Source: Archivesica marissinica
Taxonomy: Eukaryota; Mollusca; Bivalvia; Venerida; Vesicomyidae
Reading direction: 5' to 3'
DNA length: 64,000 nucleotides
NCBI GenBank assembly: GCA_014843695.1
Contig: CM026391.1
Location: 39,726,768 to 39,790,767 of the forward strand
The notes beneath the pieces are model-generated. The model was not told the DNA's origin. It saw only the letters and a list, made by a program, of their open reading frames with translations, and searched no databases. A program made the position numbers and the translations under genes. Within the stretch, counting starts at the first letter, position 1. Each line of letters opens with the position of its first letter. This document shows, piece by piece, positions 21,283-31,736 of this stretch.

Positions 21283-21749
21283 ACTTCTTGGTAATGTGTG
21301 ATCATCGTAGAACTCGATCACTAGCTGCTTCTTGGTAATGTGTGATCATCGTAGAACTCGATCACTAGCTGCTTCTTGGTAATGTGTGATCATCGTAGAA
21401 CCCGATCACTAGCTGCTTGGTAATGTGTGATCATCGTAGAACCCGATCACTAGCTTCTTGGTAATGTGTGATCATCGTAGAACCCGATCACTAGCTGCTT
21501 CTTGGTAATATGTGATCATCGTAGAACCCGATCACTAGCTTCTTGGTAATGTGTGATCATCGTAGAACCCGATCACTAGCTGCTTCTTGGTAATGTGTGA
21601 TCATCGTAGAAACCGATCACTAGCTTCTTGGTAATGTGTGATCATCATAGAACCCGATCACTAGCTGCTTCTTGGTAATGTGTGATCATCGTAGAACCCG
21701 ATCACTAGCTGCTTCTTGGTAATGTGTGATCATCGTAGAACCCGATCAC
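21283..21749. repeat. 41-44-bp minisatellite, 11 copies
   Basis: The unit contains gtgtgatcatcgtagaaccc then gatcactagctgcttcttgg and taat. The longer form carries an extra few bases (tgc) that several copies lack. Each unit can fold, because gtgatc and gatcac are inverted 12 bases apart. Confidence 0.95.
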
Positions 21750-21911
21750 GCTGAAGTAAAGACAGTCTTGTGGACACTTGATTAAGTTATATTTTGTCTC
21801 CATTCTTATTTATACTTTTGTCGTTGTACACTTTTTTAATGAAAGCTGAATTAATGCAATAACCAGTGGAAAACTAGGTCAGTTTAAAGAAAACATTCTA
21901 CCAGTAACACC

Positions 21912-22140
21912 TGTCCGCCTCTGTCGCGAGTTTGAGCCCTGTTCAGACTGTTGTCTCTTTTTATGAAAACGTTGGCAGTTTGTTTTGGAGGTTGGTGCAC
22001 CAAGTACTGTAACTTTTCCCCCAATCCTAACTGTGCTATTGCAACTATTCCTATGTTATGTACCATTCTTTAATAAAATATTGTTTAAACTAACCGCTGG
22101 AGTCTGCCCAGGAAAGGTGTTGTTAGGTAAACTGCCTGTC
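21912..22140 (+). mobile_element. tRNA-derived SINE, family A, copy 3, degraded
   Basis: The head gtccgcctctgt is followed by a deletion across the A box. The body gttggcagttt ... caccaagtactg (to 22009) and taaccgctggagtctgccca (from 22091) match copies 1 and 2. They are separated by about 80 bp of foreign sequence (22010-22090). After the shared gtaaactgcc the tail is replaced by the atgggcaaccggtag tail of another family. Confidence 0.65.
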
Positions 22141-22199
22141 ATTCAAATGGGCAACCGGTAGCGGCATTAAATAAAAAATACCCCCCCCCCCCAACAACA

Positions 22200-22631
22200 A
22201 CAACAACATGTTATCCTTGGGCTTGTGATGAGGTGCAACATGTTCTATTGCGACATGGGTCTGATCCTGATCTTGGAGATTCATCAACAACTGGAACTTT
22301 CTTGGGCTCAATAGTACTGTAGAACTTACCATACAGGACTGCTTCTCAAATGTTAGCTGCTTGAGTGAATGAATATCTCTGCATCATTTAAAATTGTTCT
22401 CTGGTTTTGCATCTTATTCACATTCTATTTTTATATAATGAATTTCATTTTAGTCTTGTTATCATAAGCAACTCATTAAAGGGAAGATTGGGCTGCAGAT
22501 GGTTGGTCCTACCCATTTCACGGAAATCTGACAATAGATTGTAGTTTAATATGTTGGAAATACAGCCCCGTGTTGGTGACAATTTCGCCCTACAATAATA
22601 AAATCGTTGTCACCATTGTTAGACGTATTCT
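22200..22631. other. intergenic, nothing recognised
   Basis: Follows a short poly-C and caa run (about 22182-22206). No gene or repeat recognised. Confidence 0.45.
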
Positions 22632-23177
22632 GGAATCGTTGAATGATATCACAACATTATATATTAGATTGTCGGAATCGTTGAATGATATCACAACATT
22701 ATATATTAGATTGTCGGAATCGTTGAATGATATCACAACATTATATATTAGATTGTCGGAATCGTTGAATGATATCACAACATTATATATTAGATTGTCG
22801 GAATCGTTGAATGATATCACAACATTATATATTAGATTGTCGGAATCGTTGAATGATATCACAACATTATATATTAGATTGTCGGAATCGTTGAATGATA
22901 TCACAACATTATATATTAGATTGTCGGAATCGTTGAATGATATCACAACATTATATATTAGATTGTCGGAATCGTTGAATGATATCACAACATTATATAT
23001 TAGATTGTCGGAATCGTTGAATGATATCACAACATTATATATTAGATTGTCGGAATCGTTGAATGATATCACAACATTATATATTAGATTGTCGGAATCG
23101 TTGAATGATATCACAACATTATATATTAGATTGTCGGAATCGTTGAATGATATCACAACATTATATATTAGATTGTC
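22632..23177. repeat. 42-bp tandem repeat, exactly 13 near-perfect copies
   Basis: The unit starts ggaatcgttgaatgatatca, continues caacattatatattag and ends attgtc. The span is 546 bp, 13 whole units, with no substitution noticed. It is unrelated to the 42-bp array in the ATRX intron. The open frames on both strands (14-residue period) reflect the unit length and its lack of stops. Confidence 0.97.
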
Positions 23178-23396
23178 GACAGGAATGATTACAAGTGAAC
23201 ACATTTTCCGTGTTATTCTTCCTTTTTAAAAAAACAATTTGTTGGCCTAAATGTGGGCAGAATGAACCTCATCAATGATTGGATAGTGTTGTTTATTTAA
23301 TTGTCACTTTGTTGTATTTGATTTGCTGCATAATACAGTTTTTGAAGGTGTGTCATATTTAGCAGGTGGTGTACATCATTTTGGTGGAGTTTATAA

Positions 23397-23548
23397 AGTG
23401 CAGTGAAACTTGTGTTAAGAGACCATGAAAGTGAAGGACAAAAAGCGGTCCCTAAGCAGGAATGGTCTCTTAATACAGACTAATTTGTTCTCTATAACAA
23501 CACAAACAGGAACTGAAAAAGTGGTCTCTTAATAGACGTGGTCTTATG
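23397..23548. mobile_element. MITE-like fragment
   Basis: Begins cagtgaaacttgtgttaaga and carries two inverted or direct copies of ggtctcttaat(a) near 23464 and 23522. This is the pattern of decayed pogo-like MITEs. The right end is not clear. Confidence 0.3.
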
Positions 23549-23587
23549 TTTACATTGTGTGTATCTATATCACTTCTATTATTATGC

Positions 23588-24201
23588 GGCCTCTACCTGT
23601 TGTGGGGGAGGGTTGGCCTCTACCTGTTGTGGGGGAGGGTTGGCCTCTACCTGTTGTGGGGAGGGTTGGCCTCTACCTGTTGTGGGGGAGGGTTGGCCTC
23701 TACCTGTTGTGGGGGAGGGTTGGCCTCTACCTGTTGTGGGGGAGGGTTGGCCTCTACCTGTTGTGGGGGAGGGTTGGCCTCTACCTGTTGTGGGGGAGGG
23801 TTGGCCTCTACCTGTTGTGGGGGAGGGTTGGCCTCTACCTGTTGTGGGGGAGGGTTGGCCTCTACCTGTTGTGGGGGAGGGTTGGCCTCTACCTGTTGTG
23901 GGGGAGGGTTGGCCTCTACCTATTGTGGGGGAGGGTTGGCCTCTACCTGTTGTGGGGGAGGGTTGGCCTCTACCTGTTGTGGGGAGGGTTGGCCTCTACC
24001 TGTTGTGGGGGAGGGTCGGCCTCTACTTGTTGTGGGGGAGGGTTGGCCTCTACCTGTTGTGGGGGAGGGTCGGCCTCTACTTGCTAGAGTGGGGGAGGGT
24101 CGGCCTCTACTTGTTAAGAGTGGGGGAGGGTCGGCCTCTACCTGTTGTGGGGGAGGGTCGGCCTCTACCTGTTGTGGGGGATGGTTGGCCTCTACTTGTT
24201 A
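23588..24201. repeat. 27-bp G-rich minisatellite, about 23 copies
   Basis: The unit combines ggcctctacctgttgt and gggggagggtt. The plus strand carries a g5-a-g3 block in every unit. Two copies lack one g, late copies have ggtcgg, and two near 24080-24125 carry inserted tagag or taagag. Three plus frames are open by chance. Confidence 0.95.
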
Positions 24202-24895
24202 GAGGGAGGGCATACTTGTTTCATTTCGTCCATTTCTCACATTTATTTTCAATTCCTTATATTGTTGATATATTTCAGCATCTATAGGTCTTTTTTCGTT
24301 TCATTTTCACTTGTCACTACACAGAGTGTAGTGCATAGTGTAATGTCATCATTTTGTTTTGGTTGTCACAATGTGAAGATAGCTGAAACAAACTGTATTC
24401 TGGAATTGTTTACTTGACAAAAAACACATTGTGCAAGTTTCTGTACTACATATATCATAAACAAATCTTTCTATTGTTTTGCTTGCTTACTTTTAAATCG
24501 CATACAGAATATTTTTAAACTTTATTTACTTTGGAAACGATATTTTACTAGGAAACATTCTACACTGTGTTGAAAATAGCTTATTAAAAGGAACGGTTGT
24601 TTTGTTTAACTGAGGATTGAGGGGAATTTTCTGCTGAAATCATGGGGAATACCCAAATTTGTCGTAAAAAACACCTCAGAGTGATATTCATATGTTTTGA
24701 AATCGACGAATTTCTCAATATGGATGTGCCTAATTAGCTCCCCTGGTCTATTTTTGTATAGGCGGATTTATCTGGCAACATGCCAATCAACGCTCTGTAA
24801 CCAAGTGTCCTGTTCATTTCCTATTCTCCGTTTGAATAATATTTACAAACGGACAGAATTTTACGAAACCTATTCTGAAACGGCTCGATATCGAC
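24202..24895. other. intergenic, nothing recognised
   Basis: Short open frames are present, but none has a recognisable domain, splice context or repeat match. Confidence 0.45.
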
Positions 24896-25010
24896 GTCCT
24901 ACCAAATCGATTGAAGTAAATCCTTTGTCCTACCAAATTGATTGAGGTAAATCCTTTGTCCTACCAAATCGCTTAAGGTAAATCCTTTGTCCTACCAAAT
25001 CGATTGCTGT
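24896..25010. repeat. 31-bp repeat, about 3.7 copies
   Basis: The unit is gtcctaccaaatcgattg then aggtaaatccttt, with a few substitutions between copies. Confidence 0.9.
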
Positions 25011-25150
25011 TTAAATGCATTTAAAGTAATTTAGGCATCTCCCGAAACCTGTTTGCACCTGAAATATCCAACATATTTACCTAAAGATTGTTGTATTTAT
25101 TAGGCCAGCATGTCAAAATACTAGGTCAAATTGAAAATGAATCTACCCTG

Positions 25151-25800
25151 CTTGTGAGGTCTGTATTGGAATCGCTGTCGGTGCATCCACCTCGATCTTG
25201 CTTGCGAGGTCTGTATTGGAATCGCTGTCGGTGCATCCACCTCGATCTTGCTTGCGAGGTCTGTATTGGAATCGCTGTCGGTGCATCCACCTCGATCTTG
25301 CTTGCGAGGTCTGTATTGGAATCGCTGTCGGTGCATCCACCTCGATCTTGCTTGCGAGGTCTGTATTGGAATCGCTGTCGGTGCATCCACCTCGATCTTG
25401 CTTGCGAGGTCTGTATTGGAATCGCTGTCGGTGCATCCACCTCGATCTTGCTTGCGAGGTCTGTATTGGAATCGCTGTCGGTGCATCCACCTCGATCTTG
25501 CTTGCGAGGTCTGTATTGGAATCGCTGTCGGTGCATCCACCTCGATCTTGCTTGCGAGGTCTGTATTGGAATCGCTGTCGGTGCATCCACCTCGATCTTG
25601 CTTGCGAGGTCTGTATTGGAATCGCTGTCGGTGCATCCACCTCGATCTTGCTTGTGAGGTCTGTATTGGAATCGCTGTTGGTGCATCCACCTCGATCTTG
25701 CTTGTGAGGTCTGTATTGGAATCGCTGTCGGTGCATCCACCTCGATCTTGCTTGCGAGGTCTGTATTGGAATCGCTGTCGGTGCATCCACCTCGATCTTG
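25151..25800. repeat. 50-bp tandem repeat, exactly 13 copies
   Basis: The unit starts cttgcgaggtctgtattgga, continues atcgctgtcggtgcatcc and ends acctcgatcttg. The span is 650 bp. Differences are few: t for c at the cttg(c/t)gag position in a handful of copies, and one gctgttgg. It is open in all frames of both strands except where neighbours end it; not coding. Confidence 0.97.
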
Positions 25801-26689
25801 CCCCCACTTTCCTGGTCATATTGTCATGAAAGTTTACATGAAGCAACAGGATGAAGTCTAGTTGTCCGTGTCATCATTGTGTTCCACTTGGTTCATTTAA
25901 ATTTGTAATATTCTGACGTTCATCTTGATCAAATTTGATGGTATTATTTCTGTGTAGGAAAACAACTAGGTAGGTGACCTGGGTCGGGGGGTTATAAACC
26001 TTTTCTTCAAGTTCAAGTCATCTGATTGGTTGAGTCTGAAATTTGCTCCGAGTTGGGAGAAATGTTTGATAACCTCGAGGCCAAACTGGTTTCAAGGTTA
26101 TAAGCTTTGCTCAAGTTGAGTGCACTTCTCAGGCTCAACCAATCAAATCACTCAAATTCAAGATCAGTGTAGTTATATTTATATAACCTTGGAGCCATGT
26201 TGCGTGAAAGAAAAGACAATACTGGTAAAATACTTGCAGGTGAGTAACCCAGGACCGATATGGCCCACTTGTATATATTTCTCAATGGTGCATAATGGTT
26301 ACTGTCAATTTTCCCACCCGTGTATAGATATAACGTGTATGTATTATATTGTACAGAAAGGTACACACAGTGCGTGTCGGCAGACCTGTAGCCAATGTTT
26401 CGTCACGATCAGCAAATGCACATGTTTGTGTTGTAGCTTCTCGGTGATTTCTGCAGATATTGTAGTGTTCATTCCTTGTGATATATTTATTTATATATAA
26501 ATGTATATGATTAAAATCACCGATAGTTTGCTTTGGGCTGGATTGTACTAGTCAAATTCTTGCATATAACGAAACAATCCGACTGGCTAGCGGAAGTTCG
26601 AGCACCTTGTGTGTTCCTTCTTCACAAAATGTTCTGACGTAACAATTGTCAGTCGTACTAAATCAATGCTCGTTGAATACCCTACACAG
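25801..26689. other. intergenic with one inverted repeat
   Basis: Arms around tgattggttgagtctga (about 26020) and ctcaggctcaaccaatca (about 26130) are inverted, forming a possible foldback of roughly 150 bp (26000-26155). Nothing else is recognised; an open frame at 26120-26500 has no known domain. Confidence 0.4.
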
Positions 26690-26988
26690 AAAACAAACTA
26701 GCAATGTATATGAAATACCATTACATGACAAACTAGCAATGTATATGAAATACCATTACATACAAACTAGCCATGTATATGAAATACCATTACATACAAA
26801 CTAGCCATGTATATGAAATACCATTACATACAAACTAGCCATGTATATGAAATACCATTACATACAAACTAGCCATGTATATGAAATACCATTACATACA
26901 AACTAGCAATGTATTACATACAAACTAGCAATGTATATAAAATACCATTACATGGCAAACTAGCAATGTATATGAAATACCATTACAT
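26690..26988. repeat. 34-bp minisatellite, about 9 copies
   Basis: The unit is caaactagc(c/a)atgtatat then gaaataccattaca(t). One copy near 26908 is shortened and one has ataaaat for atgaaat. Confidence 0.93.
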
Positions 26989-27445
26989 GACTTATAGTTT
27001 CGCAGAAATTTCCTGCGAAATATTCTGCATTCTTGTTAGATCGACTATTCAAAGAATAACTTTCAAGAGGGAACACTTGCAGGTTCAAGTTTTATGGCCA
27101 GGTTTCTCTTGAACCATTGTTCCACAGCTTCACACAGTAGTTTCCTATCAAACAATGCGATGTTTCAATCACATGCCGTAATTCTTGTACAATTTTATGC
27201 CACGATTTATCACCGAAACTGATCATGCATTAAAATGTAGGTTCCAAGCAAGTTCTGTATCTCGCATTTATATTTTAACAAAATTACACTTGCAAAACCT
27301 GATATAATAGTTTAGCCTAGTCATAACTAAAAACTGGCATGTGTTTCTACACCACTATAGCCATATTATAATCAGAAAATATTGTTGAAGTTTCATTGCA
27401 TGTTTGGTTTGGTTTAAACATATTTTATTTGTCATGAAAATAGTA

Positions 27446-27582
27446 TACAGTCAAGCCTATGTTAGCATGTCGCCTCTATTAAAACAGCCAGTAACCACTC
27501 CCAATGTGGCAATTGGTTCAGCATTTAATCTATTAAGCAGCCACCTGTGCTAAGCAGCCAATTTTCATCAGATTTGACTGTA
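27446..27582. mobile_element. 133-bp TA-flanked MITE
   Basis: The element is 27448-27580, with ends cagtcaagcc and tttgactg and flanking TA dinucleotides at 27446-27447 and 27581-27582. Internal gttagcat/gtgctaagcagcc motifs are repeated. Size, TA target and cagtcaa ends suggest a Tc1-mariner/pogo-type non-autonomous element. Confidence 0.5.
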
Positions 27583-28202
27583 TAACAAATAATACACACA
27601 ATAATGACATGTGGGTTTGAATTGCAAGGTTGTAGCTTATTGGGGTTGTTTGTATGATGCAACACATTTCCCACACCTTTTTACTATTCAGAGGCATTGT
27701 TTCTGTGTTTTACAAGTGGTAGGAACTAATCTTGTGTATTGATAGTTTGATAGTGTATTGTGTATTGATAAACTGAGCAATATTGACAATTTGATTCTAA
27801 AATTGAAAACTTGAGCAATATTGATAATTTGATATTTTTAAGCTAAGCGACTTATCTGGAATAAGAGAGTGGGCGAGTAATCTAGAAGTTAATGCATTAA
27901 GTCCATATGTAGTGTTTGGTAATGTTGTATTTATGGGTTAGAAGTTGTGAAGTGCATGCAGCAAGCTATCGGATAATAAAGTGTATTGTTGCCGCAACAT
28001 GTAGAGTATCAATACCATGACAACATTTCAGGAGTTGGAACTTCTTGGCTTCTATGGTTGAATGGGAGAGAAAAGTGACAGTGACCATAAAATCATTATT
28101 TATATGGACTAGTAGTTGATATTGAATAAGTTAGACTTTATTTTGCTGTCGTGTAAAAAAAATTTAATAAAGTTAAAGGAGAAAGTTGTTATATTTTGAC
28201 TT
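27583..28202. other. intergenic, nothing recognised
   Basis: AT-rich sequence with one short duplicated phrase (gagcaatattga(c/t)aatttgat, about 27774 and 27814). Confidence 0.45.
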
Positions 28203-28400
28203 AAACCCTTACAATGCTGAATAAAATGGAAGGAATTTGCAAACAACAAATCCAGATCAGTCTGGTCACAATCTGTTTGCTATTCGGCTCCACTATCCGC
28301 ATAGTAAATGGCATTGAGCCTGTTCTGTGCAGCCTGAACTGGCTCTATGCTGTTTGCAAAAGCGACTAGCAGGTCATAAATTAATTCCTCTACAAAACGA
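28203..28400. mobile_element. decayed TTAA-type MITE
   Basis: Contains the gcaaacaacaaatccagatc ... ctctatgctgtttgcaaa layout of the element at 7993-8231, including a palindromic centre and the gagcctg motif. The terminal repeats are too eroded to place. Confidence 0.4.
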
Positions 28401-29059
28401 TGGAGCACATTTGTGAGCTTCCAATTAAATCCATTAACTCATTAAGCTGCTTTTTAACAAAGACATTCTGCTCCAAGTAACGCCTCCTGGATAGAGACAA
28501 TGACCATATCCTTGTTGATCATGTTGTGTAGTGTATCGACTTTGTTATGGAACACTCTTATGCTGCTTCAGATATGTTGCCATTCTTGCTTCATCTTTCA
28601 TCCTCCTTCCTTTTGTCCATTCTATGTGGTTGTAATACAGTAGACGTCTTCATCATCTTCTATGGGTACGTGGAACAGTTGTCTAGTGTGCGATGCTATC
28701 AGGGTCCTGCAGTTATAAGACAGATCCCATCGGGTAAATGAAGAAATTACCTTTAAATTGGTGATGCCGACATATTTCCAGTGTCATTTAACTCTGGTAT
28801 GGACAAACGTGATTGTATTGTTGATTTGCCTGCTTGACCACAAGAATTCCCTGCTGGACGTTTGGCGGGAGCTTGGCCATCTCAATCATGCATACCGTAC
28901 CCCATCATGCATAGTTTACATGTCGTGTATGAAGAAGAATGGAATCGTACACCTGAAAGCATACAGGTGAGATCCTATAATCCATCACACTGTGTCCTGG
29001 TGAAGTAGAGTAAGATGCTGACCACAGCCATGTAATCCCACCAGAATTTTGCATTCATG
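28401..29059. other. intergenic, no supported gene
   Basis: Two modest plus-strand open frames (28547-28741 and 28758-28970) show no domain I can name. They may be eroded parts of the pseudogene remnants that follow, but I cannot show it. Confidence 0.35.
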
Positions 29060-29455
29060 TCTTCTTTTAGCAGTTTGACAAATTAAGGATGGGCTGGTGG
29101 AACAGCCCTGATGTCAGGCTGACTACCATTTGTGATAAAGCTTCAGTGCCCGACGTTGGCTCAAGGGAATCCAGTTCTGCCTTGTTCCGCTCAACATCCA
29201 CATAGTCCAGGTGTGCATTCAGTTGTGGGAGTAACAATTGCCACAAGGCCTTCAAATTGAGCTTTGTGTTCGCATTTCACGAGCATAACTGTTACCTGAT
29301 AGCACATTCTGAGCTGCATTGGCACCCAATACATCACATTCTACCCACAACACGCACATGTCGGACTCGTCCATACTGCGACCAAGAACATCATACAAGA
29401 TCATTTCTATATGCAATCCTCCAAAGGTATTAGGATATCCTTGTATGGTCAAAAG
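29060..29455 (-). pseudogene. fragment of an uncharacterised invertebrate protein family (FGGLHIE type)
   Basis: On the minus strand the frames read YPNTFGGLHIEMILYDVLG, then ESDMCVLWVECDVLGANAAQ, then a second open piece with LKALWQLLLPQL-like sequence from about 29255 down to 29067. A GGLH(I/V)E phrase followed by a shifted W-x-E-A/C and a later helical stretch recurs in large unannotated open frames that I recall from molluscs and cnidarians. The fragment is broken by frame changes and stops, so it is called a remnant. Function unknown; family membership is from memory. Confidence 0.4.
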
Positions 29456-29469
29456 ACCACTATCAGTTC

Positions 29470-29745
29470 AGTTCCATCACTTCGAATATAGTCTTCGTCA
29501 ACTGTTAGAAATGGGAGCCACCTTTCAGAGGATTGATGTTACGTTTGATCGTTACAGACCGGAGTCGAACAAAGCAGAAACATGGACAAAGCAGAAACAT
29601 GGACAAAGCGCAAGAAAGGAAAAAGTCCAGTGTGAGGTCAAATCGAAAGTGAGTCAGTTCTGCCACCATGTGATTGGTCCAATTACATGGCACTTGCAGA
29701 TAACAATGCATTGTTACTGTCAAACTCTATTCGATCATAGACCTA
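29470..29745 (+). pseudogene. fragment of the same family, opposite strand (FDRY type)
   Basis: The plus strand reads FEYSLRQLLEMGATFQRIDV then TFDRYRPESNKAETWTK. After a frame change near 29620-29657 it continues as VLPPCDWSNYMALADNNALL and a stop. The F-DR-I-DV-FDRY-x-x-S-x-K motif followed by LP-x-x-WSN-x-x-AL-x-x-N is a pattern I associate with the same uncharacterised invertebrate proteins as the neighbouring minus-strand fragment. The frameshift and stop mark it as dead. Confidence 0.42.
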
Positions 29746-29811
29746 GTGGCCAAACAATGGTTGTTACTGTCGAACTCTATTCGATCATAGACCTAGTGGC
29801 CAAACAATGGT
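29712..29811. repeat. 50-bp tandem duplication, 2 copies
   Basis: The stretch tgttactgtc(a/g)aactctatt through cctagtggccaaacaatggt occurs twice in direct succession with a single a/g difference. A 17-bp duplication (cagaaacatggacaaag) lies just upstream near 29576-29609. Confidence 0.9.
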
Positions 29812-29849
29812 TGTTGCTGGAGGACTCTCTGAAGCTACTATAGTCAAGT

Positions 29850-30719
29850 CTTCAGACCCGAAACTAGACCTGTCCATGCTTGACAATCGCGATGAAACTG
29901 ACAGACATCTAATTTAGCACTGTATTCATGCTCATATGGAGTCAATGGTTGTGTTGTTATGCTATACCAATGTCCGTGTGTTGGTGCTCGCTTACTATGA
30001 GACATTGGATGTACAAATCCGCTGATGAAAGTTGGAAAATCAAATATCCATAATATATGCCAGTACATGCTGTTCGTCGCCAGGTACCCACCGAGCAAGT
30101 AACATCAATACTAGCTTTTCACGCAATCATTTATAAGTTAAATCACTAATTTATATAAGTATCTGTATTAATCGCATGTTATCATCGATCAAATTTGCCT
30201 TATAGCAGCCATATTGATTTCTTGGTATATTTATGGTTAAATAATTATCTCAATGGATTCCTTGTACCTGAAAACACAAAATGATGCTTCATTTATATTC
30301 TATCCGGTGGCGGCCATTTTGGATTTGTCACCTTTATGGGTTAACCGTTGAAAATAGTCAGACAAACATCCTAGATCGATTTAGAACATATAAATATGTC
30401 TAAAAATGTTTGCCAGCCGTAAACATTAAATGCCTCCATCACTTTTAATATGAACATTTTCACATATTCTGCAAAGTCTATAATTACTGTCGCGGTAAAC
30501 ACATTCAACTATCAATTGTCTGCCCAGACACAGTGCTATATTTGTCAAATGAAAGTCGCATTTCGGCGAAAAACTGGCACTTTGACACATTTACACTGAA
30601 GAGACCAGAAAAACACGGGACATTAACCTGACTGAGATAACCGGTGAATTTGACATAACCAACTTTGATATAACGGATGTAGACTGTAATTGGTTTCTGA
30701 ATTGAATAAATTGTGCAAA
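29850..30719. other. intergenic, one transposon end
   Basis: Near 30650-30691 a series of ttgacataacc / tttgatataacgga / gactgta phrases resembles the right terminal region of a pogo-like MITE. No left end was found. Otherwise nothing is recognised. Confidence 0.35.
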
Positions 30720-30724
30720 ATAAA

Positions 30725-31440
30725 GGGCACTACCTAACCTGGGTGCCAGTCTGTCGATTTTTCACTTTTTAACTTCTGGCAAAATGACAGCCTGGGGAAA
30801 CTTGATTTCCTCTCGTAGCACCATCTACTTACACCCATTTGTAAGAGGGTGTAGATGTGAAGAACGACAACTCTTCTCTACAAGATAATATTGCTAAATA
30901 TAAAAACGGAATTCTATTGGAAATCGCTGAACAGGCACGATTATACACGATCATTTCCGAATATACACGAATGCTCCCGTAGACTCATTTACATTGCAAA
31001 CATATAATTTCCCGTTTCTGTGTTATATTGACGAGATGGCGGATTTTAAGTATTACGTTCAGATGGTAATGGGACTATTCGGCGTAATTGAACTAAGGAC
31101 GACTTAAATATTGAGTAAATATGTCAAATCAGACGCACATTGTACTTTTTAAAACTATCGTTCCGTTGACCCGTAAACAATGCGGCCAATTATAAAGTTT
31201 GATCAACATTGCAGTGCCTCGCTTTCGATTCCAGTACGTCATTAATTAAGTCACATGCTAATAGGCAATAGGATTACTGCGAGTCAATAATTACATGGAC
31301 AATCCCCCAAGTTTCCCCAGGCGTTTATATGATCAGAAACTCAATACGGCCCAATTAATAGTCTCAGTGTTAAAATATATTTATTTGACTGACCAGGCCA
31401 AATATATGGACGCCTGTTCCCAGGTTAGGCACTACCATAC
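30725..31440. mobile_element. inverted-repeat-bounded element
   Basis: The left arm has gcactacctaacctggg (about 30728) and gcctggggaaacttg (about 30790). The right arm carries both in reverse complement (caagtttccccaggc at about 31308 and cccaggttaggcactacc at about 31420), in mirrored order. This is the structure of a non-autonomous or foldback DNA element of about 0.7 kb. No target duplication was identified. Confidence 0.4.
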
Positions 31441-31665
31441 TTCAGAAGCAATTAACAGTATTTGTTGTATTGGAGGGTTTAAAGTCACAACCCGACAGCT
31501 CAGGTGATATGGTGACTCCAGCGGAGGATGATCCTGGTGCCCCTGGAGCAGTATTTTAGGCATTGACATGCACCCAGGTAGAATCACCGACCTTCCACAA
31601 GCCAGCTGGATAGCTTCCTCACATGAAATAAATTGACATCTATATTGGGTTTTCAAGTCATCAAC
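31424..31665 (-). mobile_element. SINE family B copy, reverse orientation
   Basis: On the minus strand it reads gaggaagctatccagctggc, then ttgtggaagg, then attctacctgggtgc. These are the same core blocks as the copy at 7838-7988. It continues through ccaggatcatcctcc and accatatcac to gtgactttaaacc, the likely tail. The head is not well preserved. Confidence 0.55.
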
Positions 31666-31736
31666 TGTAATCACTTATAAGACATGCAATGATGCAAGTA
31701 ACTCGGCCATGCTTGTTTGAAAATGCATAGATATTA

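Noticed and set aside
22570..25846. Repetitive frames over the 42-, 27- and 50-bp arrays
   Set aside because: Same cause. They exist on both strands, start and stop in flanking non-coding DNA and have no recognisable leader or domain.
1..26988. Direct-repeat arrays as possible CRISPR loci
   Set aside because: There are no unique spacers between repeats, no cas genes, and the host is clearly a eukaryote.
28547..28970. Two plus-strand frames as a membrane protein gene
   Set aside because: Hydrophobic stretches only, no start or splice context, no family match and surrounded by transposon debris.
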